Assembly: GCF_000328625.1 (NCBI RefSeq)
Contig: NC_019978.1
Coordinates: forward strand, 1,984,001 to 2,048,000
Reading direction: 5' to 3'
Source: Halobacteroides halobius DSM 5150
GTDB lineage: Bacteria; Bacillota; Halanaerobiia; Halobacteroidales; Halobacteroidaceae
DNA: 64,000 nt
The notes below the pieces were generated by a model. That model ran no database searches and was not told the DNA's origin. It worked only from the letters and a program-made list of their open reading frames with translations. Made by a program: the position numbers and the translations under genes. Below, one piece after another: positions 55,084-64,000 of this stretch (position 1 is the stretch's first letter; each line of letters begins with the position of its first letter).

Positions 55084-56427
55084 TCAGAAAGCCGATAGTT
55101 CATTCTTTATATACTTTATTGCTTCTTCTTTGGTACTAATCTTTCCTGCTGCTTGATTTAATTCTACTTTTTTAAGAAGTTCTCCTACTTTTGGCCCTTC
55201 TGATATGGAGAATAATCTAATAATATCTTTACCAGTTAATAATCTTTTGGCTGTCTTTTTTTGTAGATTCTCTCCTTCTCTAACTAACTCTTTAAAAAAT
55301 ATTAAACTATCTTTAACCTCTTTATCATTATCATTTAATCTTTGATTACTTATTATATCTGCTAGAGCTAATAAACAAACATCAGTTGTTAAACTAGATA
55401 CTTCTTTGAAAAAATAATACTTTTTCTTAAACTTCAGATTATCAGTATGCAAAAAGTTTATAGCTTTTAAACGATACTTAATCAACCTAACTATATAAGA
55501 AACTTCTTGATTACTAAAAGTAAACTCTTTTAAAATTGATGGTAACTGAGTTATTATTTCTTTATTTAATAAATCTTCTATACCACAAAATAAAAGAGTA
55601 AACTTAAGTCTAGGTAACCACTTAACTTCAATCCTTTCATCCCAAAATTTATCATTATTCCACAACTGCTCTAACTTTTCTATAGCACAAATATTATGGC
55701 TCCACCTATCTTCACAATAATCCTTAGATTGATTTATCTGCTTTAATTCTTTAACAATTGGAAAGACCTTAGAAAAAAAAGAAAACTTATCTTCTAAATA
55801 AACTATATTAAAAGCTGCATTATTACATTCTAATATTTTAATCAATTCAGCTTTTATCCTTTCATTTGCTATTTGGTTAATTCTATCTTCAACTTGGCCC
55901 ATTAACTTTTCAGTACTTCTAGTAATAGCAAAATCTAATCTAGCTTTAAACCGAACTGCCCTTATCAAACGCAAAGGATCAGTAGCAAAAGCCTCATCAT
56001 TAACTACCCTAATAATTCCCTCTTTTAAATCTTTTTCTCCCTTAAATAAATCAATCAATGCTTTATTTAAGAAAGCAATTTTACCATTCTTAAGACAAAC
56101 CTTAGATAATGGAACTGCTAAAGCATTAATAGTAAAATCTCTACTGGTTAAATCTTCATTGATAGAACTCCCTTGTAAAGGTGCAAAATCATAATTAAAT
56201 TCATCCATTACGACACGATAGATTTCCCGTTTTTTGTCTAAAACTACTAAACTACTATTTGTTTGCTTAGCAAACTGACTAGCAACTTCCTTTATTTGCT
56301 TATTAATAACCACATCAATATCATTAAATTGACGGTCTAATAAAATATCACGAATTACTCCACCAACCAAATAACCCTGCACCTGATACTTTTTAACTAT
56401 TTTTTTAAGCTTAACAATTTTGTTCAT
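55084..56427 (-). CDS. cca: CCA-adding tRNA nucleotidyltransferase / poly(A) polymerase family
   Basis: Class II nucleotidyltransferase: GYLVGGVIRDILLDR, FNDIDVVI (metal Asp pair), SRDFTINALAV, RLIRAVRF. 447 residues with a helical C-terminal half. The tRNA-Leu in this window already encodes its CCA, so it is more likely a repair or poly(A) enzyme for such tRNAs; the exact role is unresolved. Confidence 0.92.
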   Translation of the reverse strand: MNKIVKLKKIVKKYQVQGYLVGGVIRDILLDRQFNDIDVVINKQIKEVASQFAKQTNSSLVVLDKKREIYRVVMDEFNYDFAPLQGSSINEDLTSRDFTINALAVPLSKVCLKNGKIAFLNKALIDLFKGEKDLKEGIIRVVNDEAFATDPLRLIRAVRFKARLDFAITRSTEKLMGQVEDRINQIANERIKAELIKILECNNAAFNIVYLEDKFSFFSKVFPIVKELKQINQSKDYCEDRWSHNICAIEKLEQLWNNDKFWDERIEVKWLPRLKFTLLFCGIEDLLNKEIITQLPSILKEFTFSNQEVSYIVRLIKYRLKAINFLHTDNLKFKKKYYFFKEVSSLTTDVCLLALADIISNQRLNDNDKEVKDSLIFFKELVREGENLQKKTAKRLLTGKDIIRLFSISEGPKVGELLKKVELNQAAGKISTKEEAIKYIKNELSAF

Positions 56428-56469
56428 AATTACTTTCCCCTTTAGTTTGCAAAAAATTCATACCTCAGA

Positions 56470-56499
56470 AAGAAAAAGATCCCAGGGTAAACTGGAATC
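56470..56499 (-). terminator. Terminator after fur
   Basis: An 8-bp stem GATTCCAG/CTGGGATC with a 6-nt loop (56478-56499), followed on the minus strand by TTTTTCTTTCT. Confidence 0.87.
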
Positions 56500-56522
56500 T
56501 ATAAAGCTATTCTAATTTGAAC

Positions 56523-56954
56523 TTATTGGCATTCCTTACAACGACCGTAAAATTTAATCCGATGTTGGGTGATTTTAAAATTATGTTTATCTGCTAAATC
56601 ATCTTCAAAAGCTTCTAGAATTTCATCATTAAATTCAATCACCCTACCACACTCTTCACAAACGAGGTGATGATGATGCTCATCATTATTAGTCCCCAAC
56701 TCATAACGCCGTCTATCTTCATCGAAATTAAGTTGTTGAATAATTCCTAAATCAGAAAACAACTCTAAAGTCCGATATACAGTTGCTAAACCAATTCCTG
56801 AGTCCTCTTGCTTAACTATTTGATAAATATCCTCTGCACTAAGGTGCTCCCCTTGGTGATCTAGCAAAATCTGTAGAATTAATTTCCGCTGGGAAGTCAA
56901 TTTGTAATTTTTAGTTGCCAATAAGCTCTTTAAATCCTGTAACTTACTCTCCAT
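56523..56954 (-). CDS. fur: Fur-family metalloregulator
   Basis: A 143-residue winged-helix repressor: ATVYRTLELFSDLGIIQ recognition region, HHHHLVCEECGRVIEFND metal site, and a second CxxC (CKEC) for structural zinc. Could be Fur, PerR or Zur by sequence alone. ATG at 56954 follows AGTAGGTG. Its likely target is the Fur box upstream of ccdA. Confidence 0.93.
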   Translation of the reverse strand: MESKLQDLKSLLATKNYKLTSQRKLILQILLDHQGEHLSAEDIYQIVKQEDSGIGLATVYRTLELFSDLGIIQQLNFDEDRRRYELGTNNDEHHHHLVCEECGRVIEFNDEILEAFEDDLADKHNFKITQHRIKFYGRCKECQ

Positions 56955-56983
56955 ACATTTCACCTACTATTTGTTTTACCTTA

Positions 56984-57013
56984 ATTATATATTAGCTTCC
57001 CTGTTAATGTCAA
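56984..57013 (-). promoter_or_regulatory. Promoter for fur
   Basis: Minus strand TTGACA (57008-57013), 18-nt spacer, TATAAT (56984-56989). An AT-rich palindrome TAATTATATATTA spans the -10. Confidence 0.75.
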
Positions 57014-57408
57014 CTTAATAGACCACTAACTACATCAAACACTTTATTTAAAATTTCAGATAAATTTTGAGCTATTCGATTAGATAATTTTTTACCCCAA
57101 TCATCACTAAAGATACCGATTGTCACTACTAGTAATTCTTTTAAAGTTTCTCCTTCTTTAGGAGTTATCTTCAAATAATCTAAATCACCTGGAGTAACAG
57201 TATCTCTATCTGTATCTAAAACCAATACCTTCTCTGCTTTTATATTAGATAATAGATCACATAATTCTTGACCTGCAGAATTAATTTGAATAAATGAAAT
57301 ATCATATTTAGAAAACATTTCTTTTAATTTATCTAACAAATAGACAGTAATACCTTGATCTTGTTTACGGGTATCCCCGATACCAATTACAGCTAATTTT
57401 CTAAACAT
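57010..57408 (-). CDS. HyaD/HybD-like hydrogenase maturation protease homologue
   Basis: 132 residues with the fold signature VIGIGDTRKQDQGITVYLLDKL and VLVLDTDRDTVTPGDL. The nickel-binding Glu of HybD (in LTDE) is Gln here and the His ligand (SPHQLG) has no counterpart; the protein has no His at all. It may not be a [NiFe]-hydrogenase protease. No [NiFe] hydrogenase genes are in the window. Upstream of fur; gene end overlaps the fur promoter. Confidence 0.7.
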   Translation of the reverse strand: MFRKLAVIGIGDTRKQDQGITVYLLDKLKEMFSKYDISFIQINSAGQELCDLLSNIKAEKVLVLDTDRDTVTPGDLDYLKITPKEGETLKELLVVTIGIFSDDWGKKLSNRIAQNLSEILNKVFDVVSGLLS

Positions 57409-57572
57409 AGAATATCACCTGCTAACCTCCTTAATTAACAAATCAAATTTATTATTCATAAACTAATCTTCACTATTAATCATAGTATATATCTAAATTC
57501 TACTATCATTATTCGTAAAGAGAAAATAAATTATTCATTAATTAACAGGTAATATCTGGTCAAAAACTATTT

Positions 57573-58430
57573 CTACTGGTCAAGCTTCTTTAAAGCATTT
57601 AAAGCTGCTACTTGCCCTTCACCTACTGCTTTTCCAATCTGTAATGGGCGCCCTATGCAATCACCAGCAGCATAAACACTCTCTATACTAGTCTCAAATT
57701 TACGATTTACAGCAATATATTCTCCATCAAGCTCTAAACCTGGTACTATTTCAGTTGGAGGTACAGTTTCTCTTAGAATAAAGATCCCATCTACATCATA
57801 TTCTCCACTACTTAATTGAACTCGATTAGCTAAATCATCTCCGGTTATTTCTTCTACTTCTCCTTTAACTACTTCAATTCTTTCATCTAAATTTTTAATT
57901 TTATCATACTGGGGTACATAATAAATGTTTTTACAAATGTCTGCTAAAAAATTAGCCTCATCTTCATGATGATTACTATCACTTATCACTAATACATCTT
58001 TATCCTTATATAATTTCCCATCACAAGTAGCACAATAACTGATTCCTTTACCTAAAAATTTAGCTTCACCTGTTATCTTAGCTTCTTGAACGACACCTAT
58101 TGCTAAAATTAATTTTTTTGCTGCATAGTTTTCTCCATTCGTTGTAATCATTACTTTCTCGCCCATAGGATAAGCTTTAACTACTTTTTCATTAATTATT
58201 GGAACCTCCAAATCTTCAATATGAGAAATAAATTGTTGGGCTAACTCCGAACCAGTTACATTACTAAAGCCCAAATAATTATTAATCTCTGGTGCCCAAT
58301 CAATTTTCTTGGCTACTTGTCCACTATTAAAAATAATAACACTTTTGTCTCTAGCCCGAGCATTAATCGCGGCTGACATTCCTGCTGGTCCTGCTCCTAC
58401 AATTGCTAAATCATAATTTTTTTCTCCCAT
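57573..58430 (-). CDS. Thioredoxin reductase-like flavoprotein lacking the NADPH motif
   Basis: About 285 residues with FAD motif LAIVGAGPAGMSAAINARA, redox motif CATC (133-136) and the second FAD motif VYAAGDCIG. The NADPH-binding GGGxSA and HRRxxxR of normal thioredoxin reductase are replaced by VLVISDSNHHEDEA and KNIYYVPQYDK. This matches ferredoxin-dependent flavin thioredoxin reductases of clostridia (inference). ATG at 58430 follows GAGGTG. Standalone gene. Confidence 0.85.
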   Translation of the reverse strand: MGEKNYDLAIVGAGPAGMSAAINARARDKSVIIFNSGQVAKKIDWAPEINNYLGFSNVTGSELAQQFISHIEDLEVPIINEKVVKAYPMGEKVMITTNGENYAAKKLILAIGVVQEAKITGEAKFLGKGISYCATCDGKLYKDKDVLVISDSNHHEDEANFLADICKNIYYVPQYDKIKNLDERIEVVKGEVEEITGDDLANRVQLSSGEYDVDGIFILRETVPPTEIVPGLELDGEYIAVNRKFETSIESVYAAGDCIGRPLQIGKAVGEGQVAALNALKKLDQ

Positions 58431-58534
58431 TAGTCTCACCTCACTAGATTAATAGAAACTTTATCACTTTCAATTATGTAATAATGTCATTAAATAGATA
58501 ATTTATTTCGTATTAAAAATATTGCTCTTATAAC

Positions 58535-58581
58535 AGAGAGTGGTCGAACATTTAATTTTATAATATGAACAGCCACTCTCT
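58535..58581 (-). terminator. Possible terminator after dhaM
   Basis: A 9-bp stem AGAGAGTGG/CCACTCTCT with further imperfect pairing inside, 10 bp after the dhaM stop. T-tract is weak. Confidence 0.55.
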
Positions 58582-58590
58582 ATTCCTTTA

Positions 58591-58983
58591 TTATATCCAT
58601 TCTATAATTCTTTTACTCTCCACCTTTCTTTTTATTTCCCTTAAGCCTTTACCTAAATTTGCTTCTACAGCAGCTATCATTGCTCCTTCTACTAGTGGAG
58701 CCCCACTGACTGCTACATTTTCATAGCCATCTAACTCTAGAATATCAAGTGCCTCTTTAGAATTCATTAGTGAACTTCCTACATCACCAATAATAAGCAC
58801 CCCATTTTCACTATATACTTCCTTAACTGCTTCTATAATTTCATCTATATCAGTTCCAATTCTACCATCTTCATCTCCACCAATAGAGACTAAAGGTATC
58901 TTTCTTGGAATCATTTCTAAAGCAAGTTCCTCTATACCTTCAGCCAACTTTCGACTGTGAGAAACCAATACAATCCCAATCAT
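58591..58983 (-). CDS. dhaM: DhaM, PTS-type phosphotransferase subunit of dihydroxyacetone kinase
   Basis: About 130 residues, the EIIA-Man-like domain only: IGIVLVSHSRKLAEGI (phospho-His in VSHS), GGDEDGRIGTDI, DVGSSLMNSKEAL, APLVEGAMIAAV. It would pass phosphate from HPr to DhaL-ADP. No dhaK or dhaL is in the window. ATG at 58983 follows GGGGGTG. After the glp-like genes, so it fits glycerol/dihydroxyacetone use. Confidence 0.92.
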   Translation of the reverse strand: MIGIVLVSHSRKLAEGIEELALEMIPRKIPLVSIGGDEDGRIGTDIDEIIEAVKEVYSENGVLIIGDVGSSLMNSKEALDILELDGYENVAVSGAPLVEGAMIAAVEANLGKGLREIKRKVESKRIIEWI

Positions 58984-59138
58984 TCTTTTCACCCCCTTTT
59001 TAAATGATTTTCTCTTGTTTTTATCATTTTAACAGATTTTATCTTAACTTTCATCTTTAATTAAATATTATTGCGCCTAAATAGTACTTAACATTAATAT
59101 ACATATTAATTTTAATATAATAATATTCCAATTATAAC

Positions 59139-59179
59139 AAAAAATAAAAAGATATCTATGAAATCTCCATAGATATCTT
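59139..59179 (-). terminator. Terminator after the DUF1667 gene
   Basis: A 12-bp stem AAGATATCTATG/CATAGATATCTT with a 7-nt loop (59149-59179), followed on the minus strand by TTTATTTTTTG. It ends the glpK-initiated operon and separates it from dhaM. Confidence 0.9.
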
Positions 59180-59213
59180 ATAGCTAGTCGTAATCTAAAA
59201 GTGCAACTATATA

Positions 59214-59585
59214 TCAATTCCGTGGCAAATCTCTAGTAGCCACTATATTAACCCCCGTATCTAATATATCTTCAATTATTACATCTCCTAGTTTAACTGG
59301 AGCCTCTACTTTAACCTTGGCTATTTCTGTCATTGCTTCTTCTAATAAACCCTTAGGTAGTGGTTCCTCACTCTTAACTGGTACTAATGGTAGTACTCCT
59401 CCTTTAACCCTGGCTGTAGTAGGCAACACTCTAGTGGGATTATAGTATTCATTTTTCACATATTTCTCTCCAGCTGGGCAACTAGCCCCCTCTATCTTTT
59501 CAATTTCATCATTCTCATCGACCTTTAACTCTACTTCACACCCCATAGGACAGCTAATGCAGGTAATCTCTACTGTTTGGCCCAT
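59214..59585 (-). CDS. DUF1667 Cys-rich protein of glycerol operon
   Basis: A 123-residue protein with CISCPMGCEVELK and ASCPAGEKYV, four Cys likely binding Fe-S or zinc. Always found beside GlpA-like/GlpB-like flavoproteins in anaerobes and may be the small electron-transfer part. Its start overlaps the end of the flavoprotein gene. Confidence 0.85.
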   Translation of the reverse strand: MGQTVEITCISCPMGCEVELKVDENDEIEKIEGASCPAGEKYVKNEYYNPTRVLPTTARVKGGVLPLVPVKSEEPLPKGLLEEAMTEIAKVKVEAPVKLGDVIIEDILDTGVNIVATRDLPRN

Positions 59586-60859
59586 TACTCTCCCTCCTTT
59601 ATAATATCAACTTTAATACTATTATTATCTAAATTATTAAGCATTTGTTCAGGAACCGGTAAAGTAATCATCTCTCCAGGCTCAACCCGTCGTTCTGTCT
59701 TATCAAACAGCTTTTTATCACCTGCTAATAATTTAATTGTCACATCTTCTATTGGTTGTTTAGCCCTCATATATAGATCCACCCTTTTTCTATCTTCAAT
59801 CTCATTATTTATTTTATGTGGGACTATATAACCTACATTTTCTCCTGGATTCACTTTAATTTCCTCTTTTTTCTTAGCCAATTGCCCCTGTAAGTATAGG
59901 GCTGCTGTTTTACCTGCTATTAGACTTTCTTCTGTTACCCAATCTACCAAATCATGGACATGAAGTACATTACCACAAGCAAAAATCCCTTCAATATTTG
60001 TCTCTCTACCTTCATTTACTATTGGCCCGCCAGTTACATCATGTAATTTAACTCCTGCTTCAGTTGATAATTCATTCTCAGGAATCAAACCAACAGATAA
60101 TAATAATGTGTCACATTCAATCTCATACTCTGTCCCTGGAATTGGCTGAAAATTATCATCAACTTCCGCTACAGTAACTCCTTCTACCCGTTCTTTACCA
60201 TGAATTTCTGTTACAGTCTGTTGCATTCGTAAAGGAATATCAAAATCATCTAAACACTGCACAATATTACGTGTTAATCCTCCAGAAAAAGGCATTATTT
60301 CTAATACCGCTTCCACATCTGCTCCTTCTAAATGCATTCTGCGGGCCATAATTAATCCAATATCACCAGAACCTAAAATCACAACCTTTTCTCCTGGCAT
60401 CCGCTGTTCCATATTAATATATCTTTGTGCTGTTCCAGCACTATAAACCCCAGCTGGTCTCGAACCTGGAATACCAATCGCTTCTCTTGTTCTTTCTCGA
60501 CAACCCATTGCTAAAATTACAGCCTGAGCATTAATTTCTAACATTCCTTCATCAGAATTAATAGCATAGATTTTTTTATCTGGAGTAACTTCTAATACCA
60601 TTGTATCTAATTTAATATCAACTCCACGCTCTTTAACATTCTCCATAAATTGTTGAGCATATTCGGGACCAGTTAACTCTTCCCCAAAATAATGTAAACC
60701 AAACCCATTATGAATACACTGTTGTAAAATACCACCTAATTCAAAATCACGTTCAATAATTAATATATCTTTAACACCTTGGTCATAAGCCGATTGAGCA
60801 GCTGCTAACCCTGCTGGTCCACCACCAACTACCACTAATTGATATTCCTGTTTATTCAT
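59585..60859 (-). CDS. Pyridine nucleotide-disulfide oxidoreductase family flavoprotein (GlpB-like role)
   Basis: A 424-residue flavoprotein with FAD motif LVVVGGGPAGLAAAQSA, NAD motif VVILGSGDIGLIMARRM and second FAD motif IEGIFACGNVLHVH. C-terminal part has no other known domain. Between a GlpA-like enzyme and DUF1667, a set common in clostridia and Thermotogales for glycerol-3-phosphate oxidation; exact electron acceptor unknown. Confidence 0.87.
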   Translation of the reverse strand: MNKQEYQLVVVGGGPAGLAAAQSAYDQGVKDILIIERDFELGGILQQCIHNGFGLHYFGEELTGPEYAQQFMENVKERGVDIKLDTMVLEVTPDKKIYAINSDEGMLEINAQAVILAMGCRERTREAIGIPGSRPAGVYSAGTAQRYINMEQRMPGEKVVILGSGDIGLIMARRMHLEGADVEAVLEIMPFSGGLTRNIVQCLDDFDIPLRMQQTVTEIHGKERVEGVTVAEVDDNFQPIPGTEYEIECDTLLLSVGLIPENELSTEAGVKLHDVTGGPIVNEGRETNIEGIFACGNVLHVHDLVDWVTEESLIAGKTAALYLQGQLAKKKEEIKVNPGENVGYIVPHKINNEIEDRKRVDLYMRAKQPIEDVTIKLLAGDKKLFDKTERRVEPGEMITLPVPEQMLNNLDNNSIKVDIIKEGE

Positions 60860-62330
60860 CAGCTTCCACCTCTTTCAATAATGATTCTTTCGTTTTCTCT
60901 ACTAAAAGTTGAGAATTTTCACTTTCAAGCTTAGCTTCTGTTTTGGGAATATCTAATTCTTCAGCTAAAATCTCAACTACTTTAGGTTCACAAAAGCCAC
61001 CTTGACATCTTCCAGCTCCTGGTCTAACTCTTCTCTTAATTGCATTAACCGTTTTAGCCCCTACTGGCTCATGAATTGCATCAATAATTTCTCCTTTAGT
61101 TACACTTTCACACCGACAGATAATTTGGCCGTAATCTCGATCTTCCTCTACTAATTGGGCCTGTTTTTGATGATTCATATGTCTAAACTTAGGTGGGCCT
61201 TGATAATTTGGATTAAATTGTGGATCAGAAGTTAAACCACCTAACTCTTCTTTCACAATTTCCACTACCATTTCAGCAATAGCAGGTGAAGAAGCTAAAC
61301 CTGGCGATTGAATTCCAGCTACATTAATAAACCCTGGCACTTTTTTACTAGCCTCAATTAAGAAATCTTCTGTTTCCTTAATAGCTGGTCTTAAACCAGC
61401 AAACTCTTTAATTACTCCTTTTTTACTCAGATCTGGAATAGTCTTTTTAGCTCCATTCATTACCTCATCTAATCCTTCTCTAGTAGTCGCCTTATCTTTT
61501 ACATCTTCTATCTCTTGAGCATTTGGCCCGATTAATAAGTTCCCTTCATCAGTTGGAGTAACTACAATCCCCTTACTAACCTTAGTTGGAACTGGGAAGA
61601 TGGTTCGCTGCACATCAATCTCCATTCTTTTATCATATAAGTAATACTCTCCTCTACGTGGAGTAATTTCAAAGTTATCTATTCCTACCATATTAGCTAT
61701 CTTATCAGCATATAATCCGGCAGCATTAATAACTAACTTAGCATCAATAGCTCCTTTAGCTGTTTTGACAGTCTTATAATCCCCATAATCTTCAATATCT
61801 TCAACTCCTGCTTCTAATATTACCTCAGCTCCATTTCTAACTGCATTATTTGCTAAACCTACTGTTAATTCAAAAGGATTAACTATCCCAGCCGTAGGAG
61901 CAAATAAGGCTGCTACAGCATCATCACTTAAGTTAGGTTCTAACTCAAATAATCTAGCTCCAGTAACAATCTCTAAATCAGGCACTCCATTTTCTTGACC
62001 ATTTTTTAATATGGCTTCTAACTTAGGAATGTCATCTTCATTCTCTGCTACTACTAAAGCTCCTACCCATTCCATTGGCACATCCAATTCATGTTGAATT
62101 CTTTCCCGATATAATTCATTACCTCTAACATTTAATCTTCCTTTTAATTTATTACAATCAGCATTAAACCCAGCATGAAGTAAAGCAGTATTAGCTTTAC
62201 TCGTACCAGTACAAATATCAGGTTCCTTTTCTACTAAAGTTATATTTAATTTATATTGTGCTAGCTCACGAGCAATAAAACATCCTGTTACTCCCCCACC
62301 AATAATTAAAATATCAGTTTTATCTTTCAA
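60852..62330 (-). CDS. glpA: FAD-dependent glycerol-3-phosphate dehydrogenase (GlpA-like) with BFD [2Fe-2S] domain
   Basis: DAO-type oxidoreductase: DILIIGGGVTGCFIARELA, GTSKANTALLHAGF, FAGLRPAIKE. The C terminus has a Fer2_BFD domain (ICRCESVTKGEIIDAI and GAGRCQGGFCEPKVVEI). Oxidises glycerol-3-phosphate to DHAP. A longer start at 62384 lies in a hairpin; TTG at 62330 with GGGGGG at 6-nt spacing is chosen. Second gene after glpK. Confidence 0.88.
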   Translation of the reverse strand: MKDKTDILIIGGGVTGCFIARELAQYKLNITLVEKEPDICTGTSKANTALLHAGFNADCNKLKGRLNVRGNELYRERIQHELDVPMEWVGALVVAENEDDIPKLEAILKNGQENGVPDLEIVTGARLFELEPNLSDDAVAALFAPTAGIVNPFELTVGLANNAVRNGAEVILEAGVEDIEDYGDYKTVKTAKGAIDAKLVINAAGLYADKIANMVGIDNFEITPRRGEYYLYDKRMEIDVQRTIFPVPTKVSKGIVVTPTDEGNLLIGPNAQEIEDVKDKATTREGLDEVMNGAKKTIPDLSKKGVIKEFAGLRPAIKETEDFLIEASKKVPGFINVAGIQSPGLASSPAIAEMVVEIVKEELGGLTSDPQFNPNYQGPPKFRHMNHQKQAQLVEEDRDYGQIICRCESVTKGEIIDAIHEPVGAKTVNAIKRRVRPGAGRCQGGFCEPKVVEILAEELDIPKTEAKLESENSQLLVEKTKESLLKEVEADE

Positions 62331-62351
62331 AAAAATCCCCCCTATAATATT

Positions 62352-62413
62352 AAAAACCACATCTAAGCTCCAAGAAGTAGACATAGTACTTCCCAGATTC
62401 TTAAATGTGGTTT
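62352..62413 (-). terminator. Hairpin / attenuator between glpK and glpA-like gene
   Basis: Outer arms AAACCACATTTAAG and CTTAGATGTGGTTT (62354-62413) pair at 13 of 14 positions, with an inner GAAGTA/TACTTC pairing, and are followed by TTTTTAATATT. It could terminate or attenuate transcription from glpK into glpA, reminiscent of GlpP-type control, or act as a processing site. Confidence 0.6.
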
Positions 62414-62537
62414 CTTTAATTTCTCCACCAGATTTATTTGTATTTTATTTTATTCTATTATTAGAATATCATACTATTATGGACTATTCAAGGATTTTAT
62501 CTTTATTTTCATAATTTTTAATCAACTTGTTATTAAC

Positions 62538-64000
<1,463 letters not shown>

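Noticed and set aside
62331-62384. Longer N terminus for the GlpA-like protein
   Set aside because: The extra codons lie in a hairpin and are not family-like; a well-placed GGGGGG precedes the internal TTG.

Overview
The window is about 64 kb of AT-rich chromosome (very roughly one third G+C by eye) with conserved Firmicutes-type gene order. It carries a six-gene Rnf complex, class I two-subunit fumarase, glycerol catabolism genes, LonB and SpoIVFB homologues (spore-former ancestry), MinE, and acidic proteins. This suits an anaerobic, probably halophilic member of Halanaerobiales (Halobacteroidaceae-like); that placement is inference from content only. Most genes lie on the minus strand. The exceptions are an IS transposase, a type II NADH dehydrogenase and a small flavoprotein/ferredoxin pair.

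Layout. 0.4-2.3 kb: ccdA, a TlpA/ResA thioredoxin and a degenerate Lgt-like membrane protein, behind a promoter that overlaps a near-consensus Fur box. 2.4-6.4 kb: obg-yhbY-proB-proA. 6.6-7.5 kb: rplU-prp-rpmA behind an L21-leader-like 5' UTR. 7.7-19.0 kb: the classic maf-radC-mreBCD-(mrdA)-minCD(E)-rodA-spoIVFB-rng shape and division block. 19.0-26.1 kb: a set resembling the flavin-based extracellular electron transfer (FLEET/EET) locus of Listeria. It holds an EetB-like Gx transporter, a doubly flavinylatable PplA-like lipoprotein, a polyprenyl diphosphate synthase, an ApbE/FmnB lipoprotein and, divergently, Ndh2 with a C-terminal membrane domain. A complete 1.37 kb IS with a 6-bp target duplication sits in the divergent intergenic region. 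26.1-27.1 kb: a YkuS-type protein with a 36-bp tandem repeat insert, and a DUF302 protein. 27.1-32.4 kb: rnfCDGEAB with a promoter overlapping a Rex-like site. 32.4-35.7 kb: a sensory-type [FeFe]-hydrogenase module (PHP, two DRTGG proteins, HydS-like protein, HATPase). 35.7-41.7 kb: SPOR protein, folC, a redox pair, and valS with its T-box. 41.7-51.5 kb: CPBP protease, UbiA prenyltransferase, engB-lon-lonB-clpX-clpP-tig, tRNA-Leu. 51.7-58.4 kb: yfcE, rdgB, rph, fumarase, cca, fur, a HyaD-like protein and a thioredoxin reductase lacking the NADPH motif. 58.6-64 kb: dhaM, a DUF1667/GlpB-like/GlpA-like trio, and glpK running off the window edge.

How the parts fit together. The genes suggest a ferredoxin/NADH economy. 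Rnf links ferredoxin and NAD. The HydS module may sense H2 or redox state next to Rnf. The TrxR-like protein may draw on ferredoxin. Ndh2, a quinone made with the polyprenyl synthase and UbiA enzyme, the flavolipoprotein and ApbE could route NADH electrons outward. ApbE could also flavinylate RnfG and RnfD. The most interesting region is the putative EET locus with the IS at its divergent promoter region, followed by the hydrogenase-sensor/Rnf neighbourhood.
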